From: Nocardia takedensis NBRC 100417
Lineage (GTDB): Bacteria > Actinomycetota > Actinomycetes > Mycobacteriales > Mycobacteriaceae
DNA length: 37,088 nucleotides
Reading direction: 5' to 3'
NCBI RefSeq assembly: GCF_000308695.1
Contig: NZ_BAGG01000101.1
Span: forward strand, 1-37,088
Part shown: one piece after another, positions 8,374 through 16,177 of the stretch
How the letters are laid out: each line of letters begins with the position of its first letter
Position numbering within the stretch: the stretch's first letter is position 1
Program-made: the position numbers and the translations under genes
The notes under the pieces: model-generated
Databases searched by the model: none
Seen by the model: the letters and a program-made list of their open reading frames with translations, nothing else
Told to the model about the DNA's origin: nothing

Positions 8374-8561
8374 ACGCCGACAGCGCGGCTCGAAACGACT
8401 CCGCGACGCGCGCGATCGATGCGCGCTTCAGGCACCGACGCGCGACGACGCCGGGCACACCCACCGCCGACGCCCTGCACGAACTGTTCCTCGACCGGCA
8501 CCGCCCTCCGCGACGCGACCCGCGCATCGGCGCACGTAGGACGGCCTCGTGCGATATCTGA
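8370..8561 (+). CDS. Doubtful 63-residue ORF between ATPase and permease
   Basis: A GTG overlaps the ATPase stop (GTGA), and the frame closes 13 nt inside the first permease gene, so it would fill the only sizeable gap (175 nt) in this operon. Third codon positions are fairly G/C-rich. Against it: the product is very rich in arginine, has no recognisable motif, and could simply be G/C-rich spacer. It could be a leader that keeps ribosomes moving to the permease. Most likely not a functional protein. Confidence 0.2.
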   Translation: MNADSAARNDSATRAIDARFRHRRATTPGTPTADALHELFLDRHRPPRRDPRIGARRTASCDI

Positions 8562-9208
8562 TCGACAACTTCCCCGAAATCATGGGGATCACCGGCACCC
8601 ACCTGTATCTCGCGCTCACCCCGCTGCTGCTCGGACTGGTGATCGCGGTGCCGGTGGGCGTGCTCGTCCGGCGGGTCGGATGGCTGCGCCGACTCACGGT
8701 GACCGTCGCGAACCTCGCCTACACCGTGCCGTCGCTGGCGCTGTTCGTGATCATCCCGCCGCTGGTCGGCATCTCCACCATCGACCCGCTCAACGTCGTC
8801 ATCGCGCTGACGGTGTATTCGACGGCGCTGCTGGTCATCGCGGTGCCGAGCGCGCTGGACTCGGTGCCCGCCGAGGTGGTCGACGCCGCCGACGCGGTCG
8901 GGTACGGGCCGCTGCGCCGCACCCTCACCGTCGACCTGCCGCTGGCGCTGCCGGTGTTCGTGGCCACTGTGCGGGTTGTGGTGGTCACCGATATCGCCAT
9001 GGTGTCGGTGGGCGCGCTGATCGGGGTCGGCGGACTCGGGAAACTGTTCACCCAGGGCTATCAGCGCGACTATCCCGATCAGATCGTGGCGGGCATTCTC
9101 GTCATGCTGGCCCTGGCGCTGTTCTTCGACCGACTGGTGCATCTGCTGGGCCGCTGGGCGACCCCGTGGACGCGCGTCGACGCGCGCGCCGGAAAGGGGC
9201 GCTCGTGA
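8549..9208 (+). CDS. proW: Osmoprotectant ABC transporter permease (first subunit)
   Basis: 219 residues, an integral membrane subunit of the BPD_transp_1 fold with five or six helices. The cytoplasmic coupling loop (EAA motif) is VPAEVVDAADAVGYGPLRRT, with the conserved pattern of acidic-Ala-Ala and Gly, which docks on the ATPase. VGIGGLG-like GALIGVGGLGKLFTQGY follows, typical of ProW/OpuCB. The GTG at 8549 is chosen because the hydrophobic N-terminus begins directly after it. It ends in a GTGA overlap with the second permease, so the two are translationally coupled and surely form a heterodimer. Confidence 0.9.
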   Translation: MRYLIDNFPEIMGITGTHLYLALTPLLLGLVIAVPVGVLVRRVGWLRRLTVTVANLAYTVPSLALFVIIPPLVGISTIDPLNVVIALTVYSTALLVIAVPSALDSVPAEVVDAADAVGYGPLRRTLTVDLPLALPVFVATVRVVVVTDIAMVSVGALIGVGGLGKLFTQGYQRDYPDQIVAGILVMLALALFFDRLVHLLGRWATPWTRVDARAGKGRS

Positions 9209-9885
9209 ACCTGTTCCTCGACGCCTTCGCCTACCTCACCGACAGCGCGAACTGGGGCGGCCCCACCGGCATCGACGTCCGCCTCGGCGAACACCTCTGG
9301 TACAGCTTCCTCGCGGTCACCCTGTCGGCGGTCCTCGCGGTGCCGCTCGGACTCGTCATCGGCCACACCGGACGGGGTTCGGCGCTGCTGGTCGGCGTGG
9401 CCAACGCCGCCCGCGCCCTGCCCACCCTGGGCCTGCTGACCTTCCTGGTGCTGCTGCTCGGCCTCGGCCTGATCCCGCCGCTGCTGGCCCTGGTCACCGT
9501 CGGCGTGCCGCCGTTGCTGGCGGGCGCCTACGCGGGCGTCGCCAATGTCCCGGCCGACGTGGTCGACGCCTCCCGCGCGATGGGCATGACCGAACGTCGC
9601 CTCCTGTTGCGCGTCGAGATCCCCAACGCCATGCCGCTGCTGCTCACCGGCCTGCGCGGCGCCACCCTGCAAGTGGTCGCCACCGCCACCATCGCCGCCT
9701 ACGTCGACCTCGGCGGTCTGGGCCGCTACATCTTCGACGGCATCGGCCTCTACCGCTACGACCGCGTCCTGGTCGGCGCGCTCCTGGTGGCCCTGCTCGC
9801 CCTCGCCCTCGACACCCTCCTCGCCGCCGCCATCTGGCTCACCACCCCCGGCACCGGCCGCCTCCGCACCCTCCGCCGCCGCTGA
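9205..9885 (+). CDS. proZ: Osmoprotectant ABC transporter permease (second subunit)
   Basis: 226 residues, the partner permease. It has the same fold: hydrophobic helices, the EAA loop VPADVVDASRAMGMTERRLL and the following AAYVDLGGLGRYIFDGIGLY. The GTG at 9205 overlaps the TGA of the first permease and is preceded by GGAAAGGGG. Two permeases plus one ATPase and a separate lipoprotein identify an OpuC-like rather than OpuA-like system, where the binding protein would be fused. The gene closes the operon and is followed by a strong bidirectional hairpin. Confidence 0.9.
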   Translation: MNLFLDAFAYLTDSANWGGPTGIDVRLGEHLWYSFLAVTLSAVLAVPLGLVIGHTGRGSALLVGVANAARALPTLGLLTFLVLLLGLGLIPPLLALVTVGVPPLLAGAYAGVANVPADVVDASRAMGMTERRLLLRVEIPNAMPLLLTGLRGATLQVVATATIAAYVDLGGLGRYIFDGIGLYRYDRVLVGALLVALLALALDTLLAAAIWLTTPGTGRLRTLRRR

Positions 9886-9893
9886 AGACGCGA

Positions 9894-9932
9894 AAAGGGC
9901 CGCGCACCCCCCGGGGGGGTGTGCGGCCCTTT
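9894..9932. terminator. Bidirectional terminator between the importer operon and malic enzyme
   Basis: A nearly perfect 19-bp stem begins AAAGGGCCGC and ends GCGGCCCTTT, with a central run of C then G. It lies 8 nt after the permease stop and 11 nt after the malic enzyme stop on the other strand, with A- and T-flanks serving both directions. Confidence 0.9.
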
Positions 9933-9943
9933 CGGGGGATGGG

Positions 9944-11149
9944 TCAGGCGACGCCCTCGGCGCGGGCGGCGGCGGCGACGGCTTCGGCGACGGCCGGGGC
10001 GACGCGGGGGTCCAGGGGGCTCGGGACGATCTTGTCGGGGCCCAGTTCGTCGGCGACGACGCTCAGGATGGCGTTGGCGGCGGCGATCTTCATGCCCTCG
10101 GTGATGCGGCGAGCGCCCGCGTCCAGCGCGCCCTTGAACACGCCGGGGAAGGCGAGGACGTTGTTGATCTGGTTCGGGAAGTCACTGCGGCCGGTGGCCA
10201 CGATCGCGGCGTACTTGCGCGCCACCTCGGGGTGGATCTCCGGGTCGGGGTTCGACATCGCGAACACGATCGACTCGGGGGCCATCGAGGCGATGAGCTC
10301 CTCGGCGATCAGACCGGCCGACAGGCCCAGGAAGACGTCGGCGCTCGCGAGCGCTTCGGCCGCGCCGCCGTTGAGGCCGCGCGGGTTGGTGCGCTCGGCC
10401 AGTTCGGCCTTGACCTCGTTGAGGTCGCCGCGATCCTTGCTGACGATGCCGCGCGAATCGAGCACGGTGACATCGCGCACGCCCGCGGCCAGCAGGATGT
10501 TGGTGCACGCGACTCCGGCCGCGCCCGCACCGGACACGACGACCTTCAGTCCGTCGATGTCGCGGCCCTGGACCGCGGCCGCGCCGTTGAGCGCCGCGAG
10601 CACGACGATGGCGGTGCCGTGCTGGTCGTCGTGCATGACCGGGCAGTCCAGCGCCTCGATGACGCGCTTCTCGATCTCGAAGCAGCGCGGAGCGGAGATG
10701 TCCTCGAGGTTCACCGCGCCGAAACTCGGGCGCAGGCGGATCAGGGTCTCCACGATCTCGTCGACGTCTTTGGTGTCGAGCACGATCGGAATCGAGTTCA
10801 GGCCGGCGAATTTCTTGAACAGCGCCGCTTTGCCCTCCATGACCGGCAGCGAGGCGCGCGGGCCGATGTCACCGAGGCCGAGCACCGCGGTGCCGTCGCT
10901 GACGACGACGACCAGCCGATCGGTCCAGGTGTACTGCTTGCTCATCGCCTCGTCGGCGGCGATGGCCCGGCTGACCTGCGCGACGCCGGGGGTGTAGGCG
11001 ATCGACAGGTCGCGCTGGGTCTCGAGCGGGGCCGACAGCTCGACCGAGAGTTTGCCGCCGAGGTGACCCGCGAAGATCTCGTCCGTGGAGATCGAGGCGA
11101 GGGAAGCGGGATCGGCAGTGGCATTCGGTGCGTCAGTCACAGGTGACAC
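9944..11149 (-). CDS. Malic enzyme (oxidative decarboxylation of malate to pyruvate)
   Basis: 401 residues, the short bacterial single-domain type. It links the TCA cycle to pyruvate and supplies reducing power for lipid synthesis. Motifs: AYTPGVAQVSRAI (51-63) with the catalytic Tyr52, VVSDGTAVLGLGDIGP (82-97), MEGKAALFKKFAG with the catalytic lysine at 107, VNLEDISAP and HDDQHGTA (173-180) for metal and malate binding, SGAGAAG (206-212) for the nucleotide, and FAMSNPDPEI. No C-terminal phosphotransacetylase domain. The loop that decides NAD versus NADP preference is not diagnostic by eye. The GTG at 11149 is preceded by AGGAG at 8 nt. Transcribed alone. Confidence 0.93.
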   Translation of the reverse strand: MSPVTDAPNATADPASLASISTDEIFAGHLGGKLSVELSAPLETQRDLSIAYTPGVAQVSRAIAADEAMSKQYTWTDRLVVVVSDGTAVLGLGDIGPRASLPVMEGKAALFKKFAGLNSIPIVLDTKDVDEIVETLIRLRPSFGAVNLEDISAPRCFEIEKRVIEALDCPVMHDDQHGTAIVVLAALNGAAAVQGRDIDGLKVVVSGAGAAGVACTNILLAAGVRDVTVLDSRGIVSKDRGDLNEVKAELAERTNPRGLNGGAAEALASADVFLGLSAGLIAEELIASMAPESIVFAMSNPDPEIHPEVARKYAAIVATGRSDFPNQINNVLAFPGVFKGALDAGARRITEGMKIAAANAILSVVADELGPDKIVPSPLDPRVAPAVAEAVAAAARAEGVA

Positions 11150-11186
11150 GATTTCACTCCTGCTCGGGTCGGGCTGAACCGGGGGA

Positions 11187-11214
11187 CGGTTACCGCCGGG
11201 TATCGATATGACAA
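11187..11214 (-). promoter_or_regulatory. Possible malic enzyme promoter
   Basis: TTGTCA (11214-11209) and TAACCG (11192-11187) are 16 nt apart on the minus strand and would give a leader of about 30 nt containing the AGGAG ribosome site. The -10 lacks the final T, so this is a weak call. Confidence 0.35.
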
Positions 11215-11561
11215 TTGATTCGAACCGCTCATCGAGTGCGCTGACCGGTCCGATTCGTATTCCGATCGGGCGGATATGCGATGTCTATCGGACAACCGTC
11301 TATCCGAGGGCCGAAATCGAAAATCGTGGCGCGGCACTGATCCGCTGAGCGGAGAGCCGGAGGGTGGTCCGGACGGAACATGCGGGGCGGCGACCCACGG
11401 GAGGCGACGGTGCGTCGCGCGGCGGAGATCGTCGGCGTTCCCGGACCCGGCGGTGGCGAGGGTGGGGAATCCGAGCCATTCTGCCGGCCGCGGGGACGAC
11501 TTGCCAAACCGGTGTGCGGCAAGCCGGTCGCGCGTCATGGGGAGAGCGTAGGTCTCCGGAA

Positions 11562-11575
11562 TTACCTCGAGGTAA
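11562..11575. promoter_or_regulatory. Perfect 14-bp palindrome TTACCTCGAGGTAA, candidate operator
   Basis: Fully symmetric. On the minus strand it sits 19 nt before TACGCT (11550-11545), a fair -10 hexamer, so a bound regulator would cover the -35 region. Confidence 0.45.
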
Positions 11576-11607
11576 GCGGAAACTCGCACACCGGCGAACA
11601 GTGGCTG

Positions 11608-11634
11608 TGAGAGAGCGCAACAGCAGCTCTCTCA
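11608..11634. repeat. 9-bp inverted repeat (hairpin) in the gene-free stretch
   Basis: TGAGAGAGC and GCTCTCTCA flank a 9-nt loop. There is no T-run on either side. It could be an RNA structure or the far-downstream terminator of the flavoprotein transcript, about 150 nt after that stop codon. Confidence 0.4.
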
Positions 11635-11787
11635 GGCGGTGAGGTACTCGTGAGTAGGTGTCGCCCGAGGTCACCGCGACCGTACCCCCGGCGGTCCGGG
11701 CACCGCGCGCCGGTGTCCCGCACATTGCTCACCGACCGCACGACGCGTCGGCAATCGCCTGGTCACGGCTGTTTCGGAGCGCGGCTT

Positions 11788-13851
11788 TCAGCGGTCGGTC
11801 GCGCCCTCGGCAACGGCGGGAACTGCATTCAGCCCGCCCACCACCGACTCCGCTCCCATCGGCTCGACCACGCTCGGCCTTTCGCGCACCCGACCGCCCA
11901 CCGCCGACTCGTCGACCACCGAGGTGACCACGACCGACTCGCCCGCCACCGCCCGGCCTCTGACCAGCGTCTCGGCCGCAGGGTCCGCCACGACCGACTC
12001 GTCCGCCGGCGATCGGCCTCCGACCAGCGACTCGGCCGCAGAGCTGCCCGCGACGAATTCGTCGGCCCTCGGGGCGACCGCGACCAGCTCATCCACCACC
12101 GCCCGGCCTCTGACCAGCGCCTCGGCCGTTGGGGCGGCCGCTCGCGGTTGTTCCGCCTGCGGCGTGACCTGCGCGCCCGCGTGGCGCGCTCCCGCCGCGA
12201 GCACCGATTCCTGACCGGCCAGCCGCGCGGGTTCGGCGACGGGCAGGTCGACGGGGCGCGGCGGGAGGGCGAGGACGGATTCCTGTCCCGCGACGCGGCG
12301 AACGGCGGGGGCGATCTCCGGCAGTGTTTCGGGCAGCGCGCGCGGTTCGCGACGCACCCAGACTTCGTCCAAGCCGCCGGTGCGCCAGCGGACCCGCCCG
12401 TCGGGGGCCTGGTCGGGGTGGTCGGTGCGGCGGTGCATCCCGCGCGATTCGGTGCGGGCCAGCGCGCTGTATTTGGTCCAGCGCGCGACCGCGAGCAGGG
12501 CGGCTGCCTGACGCGCGCGCAGTCGGTCGGCGCCGTGTCCGCCCAGCTCGAATTCCGCGCCGGGCCACAGCGCGTCGAGTTCGCCGATGCTGTCGCGCAG
12601 GGCGCCCGCGCTGCGCCAGTAGCTGCGCCGCAGCGGCAGGGTGTGTTCCTGGACCAGTCCGACGACCGCGCGCGGGTCGAGGCGGGCCCGGTCGTGCAGG
12701 CCCGCGCCGGGCACGGGTTCACCGGTGCGTAGGCCGCGGGCGGACCGCGCGAAGCGGGCCGCGCCCGTGCCGGCCCAGGCGCCGGAGGCGATGGCCCACG
12801 CCCCGCCCTGGCCGCCGAATCCGCTGGCCGCGCCGGTGATCGCCTCCCTGCTGGTGGCGTCGCCCGCGCCGAACAGACCGGGCACGGTGGTGGCGCAGTC
12901 CTCCGCCCCGACGCGCAGACCGCCGGCGCCGCGCACGGTGCCCTCCAGGACCGCGCGCAGCGGGATCCGGCCGTCGCGGTGCACCACGCCTTGGCGTGAC
13001 AGCCAACTGCGCACGGCTTCGGGCACGTCGGCGAAGGCGGCGAAGATCCGCCGTCCGTCGGCGATGGCGGCGAAGGCCGCGGCGCGCTGACCCGGCAGTT
13101 CGGCCCCGGAATCGTCGTAGAGGGTGTCGAAGCGCAGGGCCAGACCGGGCGCGAAACTGGAATGGGTCGCGGTGCTGGGCGCGCTGAGCACGGGAGCGAG
13201 GCCGTAGGCGCTGGAGAACTCCATGCCGGACAGTTCGGCCCCGGCCTCGGCCGCGAACAGCAGGCCCTCGCCGGTGTCGACGTCGGTGCCCGCCGCGCCG
13301 GACCGGAACGCGCAGCCGCCGGTGGCGACGATCACCGCGCCCGCGCGCACGGTCCACGGGCGGTACCGATCGCGCGGCCGCAGACCGGTCGCGCCGGTGA
13401 CCACGCCGTCGGCATCGGTGAGCAGTTGCAACGCGGGATGGTGGTCCAGGACGCGGACGCCGAGTTCGAGCAGCCGCCGCCGCATGCGGCGCAGGTAGCT
13501 CGCGCCGTCGAGGTCCAGGTGCGCGCCGCGGTTGTCCGCGCCGCGGAAGCGATAGCCCCAACGGGCCAGGTCGTCAATGCGTCGGCAGGTCTCGTCGAGG
13601 ACGCGGTGCATCCGTTCCGGGTCGGCGAGTCCGCCGCCGCGCGCATAGGCGTGCTGGACGGCTTCGTCGCGGGCGGGGCCCGCGGGGATGTTCCACAGCG
13701 AGGTCATACCGAACGCCGTCGGGCCGCTCGAACCGCAGCGGGCCTTGTCGACGAGGATCACGCGCGCTCCCGAACAAGCCGCGGAGACCGCCGCCCAGGT
13801 TCCGGCGGGTCCCCCGCCGATCACCAGAACGTCCGTCTCATGATCACTCAC
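11788..13851 (-). CDS. Fumarate reductase/succinate dehydrogenase-like flavoprotein with repetitive C-terminal tail
   Basis: About 687 residues from the GTG at 13851 (an in-frame GTG at 13878 would add nine). The FAD-binding strand-loop-helix is TDVLVIGGGPAGTWAA at 6-21, followed by VDKARCGSSGPTAFG; GLFGAGDATSREAITGA is the second FAD motif. The helical C-terminal domain ends with ARTESRGMHRRTDHP, the hallmark of SdhA/FrdA/NadB proteins. Unlike those, another 170 residues follow (518-687), rich in Ala, Val, Glu and Gly with decapeptide-like repeats. No iron-sulfur partner gene is adjacent, so the electron acceptor is unknown and it need not act on succinate or fumarate. It follows the small membrane protein gene by 50 nt and is probably its operon partner. 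No clear ribosome site precedes either start. Confidence 0.8.
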   Translation of the reverse strand: MSDHETDVLVIGGGPAGTWAAVSAACSGARVILVDKARCGSSGPTAFGMTSLWNIPAGPARDEAVQHAYARGGGLADPERMHRVLDETCRRIDDLARWGYRFRGADNRGAHLDLDGASYLRRMRRRLLELGVRVLDHHPALQLLTDADGVVTGATGLRPRDRYRPWTVRAGAVIVATGGCAFRSGAAGTDVDTGEGLLFAAEAGAELSGMEFSSAYGLAPVLSAPSTATHSSFAPGLALRFDTLYDDSGAELPGQRAAAFAAIADGRRIFAAFADVPEAVRSWLSRQGVVHRDGRIPLRAVLEGTVRGAGGLRVGAEDCATTVPGLFGAGDATSREAITGAASGFGGQGGAWAIASGAWAGTGAARFARSARGLRTGEPVPGAGLHDRARLDPRAVVGLVQEHTLPLRRSYWRSAGALRDSIGELDALWPGAEFELGGHGADRLRARQAAALLAVARWTKYSALARTESRGMHRRTDHPDQAPDGRVRWRTGGLDEVWVRREPRALPETLPEIAPAVRRVAGQESVLALPPRPVDLPVAEPARLAGQESVLAAGARHAGAQVTPQAEQPRAAAPTAEALVRGRAVVDELVAVAPRADEFVAGSSAAESLVGGRSPADESVVADPAAETLVRGRAVAGESVVVTSVVDESAVGGRVRERPSVVEPMGAESVVGGLNAVPAVAEGATDR
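11791..12126 (-). repeat. Tandem repeats encoding the flavoprotein tail
   Basis: The encoded units follow a 20-residue period built of 10-residue halves, for example AAESLVGGRSPADESVVADP and AAETLVRGRAVAGESVVVTS. At DNA level 24 bases at 11946-11969 recur exactly at 12096-12119, with a diverged copy near 12006-12029, giving 60- and 90-bp spacings. Confidence 0.75.
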
Positions 13852-13901
13852 AAAGAGAAATGTTCGACCACAATTCACCCGGCCGCAACTAATTCAAGGT
13901 C

Positions 13902-14168
13902 TCAACTCCACCACTGTGACCACAGCAATATTCCCGCACACAGGAACACGACCATCGACCCGGAAAAGGCGGCGAAACCCTGTCGCCTGTCCGCGAATAT
14001 CTGGGCGGCGATCGCGACGGCGGCCAGTATCAGATGCCAGGCGATGGATTCCCCACCCGGCCCGGGAAATCCACGTCCGGAGGCGATGAAGGCCGAGCCC
14101 AGCACCACCAGCGCCAGCACCACCGTCCCGGCGGCCACCACACCGCTCAGTCCGCGCAGCACTCTCAC
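13902..14168 (-). CDS. Small three-helix membrane protein, function unknown
   Basis: 88 residues with three hydrophobic segments (about 8-30, 41-59 and 66-86) and little else. I do not recognise the family. Its GTG at 14168 overlaps the TGA of the PHP phosphoesterase gene (GTGA), so it is translationally coupled to that gene. The flavoprotein gene follows after 50 nt. The coupling suggests it is a real gene, and third codon positions are G/C-rich as in its neighbours. A role as membrane anchor for the downstream flavoprotein is conceivable by analogy with fumarate reductases, but no heme-ligand histidine pattern is visible. Confidence 0.75.
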   Translation of the reverse strand: MRVLRGLSGVVAAGTVVLALVVLGSAFIASGRGFPGPGGESIAWHLILAAVAIAAQIFADRRQGFAAFSGSMVVFLCAGILLWSQWWS

Positions 14169-15031
14169 CGGGCGATCACCGGGACGCCCGAGGCTTTGCC
14201 CACGATCTGCTCGAACTGCGCCGGATCCGTGGTGAACTCGCCGAGCGCGATGGTCTTGTTCGACCCGTGGTAGTCCGAGGAGCCCGTGGTGATCAGGCCG
14301 AGTTCGGCGGCCAAGCCGCCCAACAGCGCACGGTCCGCGGCCGAATGGTCGGGGTGGTCGATTTCGAGGCCGTTCAACCCCAGGTCGGCGAGTTCGCGGA
14401 TCTCGGTCAAGGCCAGTAGTCGGCCGCGTTTGCGGGCCCTGGCGTGCGCGAGCACGCTGACGCCGCCCGCGCTCGCGATCATCCGCACGGCCTGCCGCAG
14501 CGCGGTGTCGGCCTTCTCCGCGTAGTAGCGGCCCTCCGGGGCGAGCAGGTCGACGAAGGCCGCGTCCACCGTGGGCACCACCCCGGCCTCGACCAGCGCC
14601 CGCGCCAGATGCGGCCGACCCGCCGACGGACCCGCCGAGGCGAGCACCGCGTCGGGATCGATGGGCAGCCCGTCCGCGCGCATCAGTTCGGCCATCGCGC
14701 GCAACCTGTCCACCCGCTCGGCGCGCAACCGCTCACGCTCCTCGGCGAAGGACCGGTCGGTGGGATCGAACAGGTAGGCCAGCAGATGCACCGAGACCGG
14801 CCAGCCGTCCTCCCCGAGGCCCACGCACGACATCTCCATCCCGCGCACGAGCGTCAACCCGTCGGGCAGCGCCTCGACCGCCTCGGCCCACCCCGCCGTG
14901 GTGTCGTGATCGGTGATCGCGACGACGTCGAGCCCGGCGGCCGCCGCGTTGCGCACGAGTTCGGCGGGGCTGTCGGTGCCGTCGGAGGCGGTGGAGTGGG
15001 TGTGGAGATCGATACGCACGTCTCCAGTCAT
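14165..15031 (-). CDS. PHP-domain phosphoesterase (TrpH/RNase AM-type)
   Basis: 288 residues. A metal-dependent PHP phosphoesterase; related enzymes cleave 3',5'-nucleoside bisphosphates or act as 5'-3' exonucleases on short RNAs. Metal-binding motifs are intact: DLHTHSTASDG (8-18), AITDHDTTAGW (38-48), GMEMS (64-68), VHLLAY, VLAHARARKRG, and near the C-terminus SSDYHG. The ATG at 15031 places the first motif near the N-terminus, as in the family. A longer N-terminal extension is possible but reads through the divergent corA promoter. It is divergent from corA by 53 nt and heads a minus-strand cluster with the small membrane protein. Confidence 0.88.
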   Translation of the reverse strand: MTGDVRIDLHTHSTASDGTDSPAELVRNAAAAGLDVVAITDHDTTAGWAEAVEALPDGLTLVRGMEMSCVGLGEDGWPVSVHLLAYLFDPTDRSFAEERERLRAERVDRLRAMAELMRADGLPIDPDAVLASAGPSAGRPHLARALVEAGVVPTVDAAFVDLLAPEGRYYAEKADTALRQAVRMIASAGGVSVLAHARARKRGRLLALTEIRELADLGLNGLEIDHPDHSAADRALLGGLAAELGLITTGSSDYHGSNKTIALGEFTTDPAQFEQIVGKASGVPVIAR

Positions 15032-15072
15032 ACCGTGCGCCCCGACACCTCCGCGCGCTCGGCCCGCGCGCG

Positions 15073-15078
15073 TAACAT
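15073..15078 (+). promoter_or_regulatory. -10 hexamer TAACAT, leaderless corA
   Basis: Ends 6 nt before the GTG at 15085; no ribosome-binding sequence lies between. Confidence 0.55.
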
Positions 15079-15084
15079 CGGTGG

Positions 15085-16173
15085 GTGCCGTCGATCCCGC
15101 CGATGCCCTCGTTCCGCGCCTCGGCGCGCACGTCGAAGCGGGCGGCACGCGCGTTGCCCCGCATCCCCGTTCCCACCGCCCGCGCGATCGTCGACTGCGG
15201 CGTCTACGTGCACGGACGACGACTGCCGGGCCGGTTCACCCACCACGACGCGCTGGCCGAGGTGCGCAACCGCGGCGAGGGTTTCGTCTGGGTGGGGCTG
15301 CACGATCCCGACCACGCCCAGATGAGCGATATCGCCGAGACCTTCGGTCTGCACGCGCTCGCCGTCGAGGACGCGGTCAAGGCCCATCAGCGCCCCAAAC
15401 TCGAACGCTACGACGACACGCTGGTGCTGGTGATGCGCACCGTCGCCTACGTCGAACACGAACTGCACAGCGTCAGCGAGATCGTGGAGACCGGCGAGAT
15501 CATGGTGTTCTGCGCCCCCGATTTCGTGGTGACGGTCCGGCACGGCGAGCATTCCGGGTTGGCCTCGGTGCGCAAACAGCTCGAAGGCGACCCGGCGATG
15601 CTGATGTACGGGCCGGGCGCGGTGCTGCACGGGATCGCCGACTACGTGGTGGACAACTACATCGACGTCGCGGGCTCGGTGGAACTGGACATCGACGCGA
15701 TGGAGGAGGAGGTCTTCACCCCGCGCAGTCAGGTCGCCGTCGAATCGATCTACCAGCTCAAGCGAGAGGTGGTGGAACTGCGCCGGGCGGTCAATCCGCT
15801 GGCCATCCCGCTGCAACTGCTCGGCCACAAGGCCGATCTGCCGCTGCCCAAGGAGGTCCGGCGGTATCTGCGCGACGTCGCCGACCACCACACGAGCGTC
15901 GCCGAACGCATCACCGATTTCGACGGGTCGCTCAGCGCGCTGATCAGCGCGGCGCTGGCCAAGGTCGGCGTGCAGCAGAACACCGATATGCGCAAGATCT
16001 CGGCGTGGGTGGCGATCGCGGCGGTGCCGACCATGGGCGCGGGCATCTACGGCATGAACTTCGAGCACATGCCGGAGCTGAAGTGGACCTACGGCTATCC
16101 GGCGGTGATGCTGGTCATCGTCACCATCTGCGTCGGATTGTTCCTCACCTTCCGCCGCAACCACTGGCTCTGA
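15085..16173 (+). CDS. corA: CorA-type magnesium/cobalt transport protein
   Basis: 362 residues, a pentameric Mg2+ channel of the inner membrane. The large cytoplasmic domain fills residues 1-300 (with VEDAVKAHQRPKLERYDD, the usual CorA stretch). Two C-terminal helices follow, and the universal selectivity-loop signature YGMNFEHMPEL sits at about 322-332 between them. The C-terminus is the basic FRRNHWL. The first 30 residues are basic and Pro/Ala-rich, unlike the compact E. coli protein, so an internal start is possible; the GTG at 15085 is supported by a perfectly placed -10 hexamer. It is convergent with the SUFU-like gene, only 4 nt away. Confidence 0.93.
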   Translation: MPSIPPMPSFRASARTSKRAARALPRIPVPTARAIVDCGVYVHGRRLPGRFTHHDALAEVRNRGEGFVWVGLHDPDHAQMSDIAETFGLHALAVEDAVKAHQRPKLERYDDTLVLVMRTVAYVEHELHSVSEIVETGEIMVFCAPDFVVTVRHGEHSGLASVRKQLEGDPAMLMYGPGAVLHGIADYVVDNYIDVAGSVELDIDAMEEEVFTPRSQVAVESIYQLKREVVELRRAVNPLAIPLQLLGHKADLPLPKEVRRYLRDVADHHTSVAERITDFDGSLSALISAALAKVGVQQNTDMRKISAWVAIAAVPTMGAGIYGMNFEHMPELKWTYGYPAVMLVIVTICVGLFLTFRRNHWL

Positions 16174-16177
16174 GCGG

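Larger units (their letters stand above)
11215..11787. other. Gene-free stretch between malic enzyme and the flavoprotein gene
   Basis: No reading frame here has convincing codon use or a recognisable product on either strand. It holds two direct copies of GTCTATC-x-GA (11283-11292, 11298-11307), a perfect 14-bp palindrome (11562-11575) and a 9-bp hairpin (11608-11634). It probably contains control sequences or an unrecognised RNA. Confidence 0.5.

Noticed and set aside
11137..11538. Minus-strand ORF of 133 codons with TACGCT 6 nt before its ATG
   Set aside because: The promoter spacing is right, but the product is Arg/Ser/Pro-rich without motifs, codon bias fades in the second half, and it would overlap the malic enzyme start.
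11581..11660. Riboswitch (glycine or cyclic di-AMP type) around the 11608 hairpin
   Set aside because: Only one helix is evident; the conserved core sequences of those classes are not present, and no suitable gene follows.
11946..12119. CRISPR array
   Set aside because: The repeats are few, unevenly spaced (60 and 90 bp), degenerate and lie in frame within a protein tail; no cas gene nearby.
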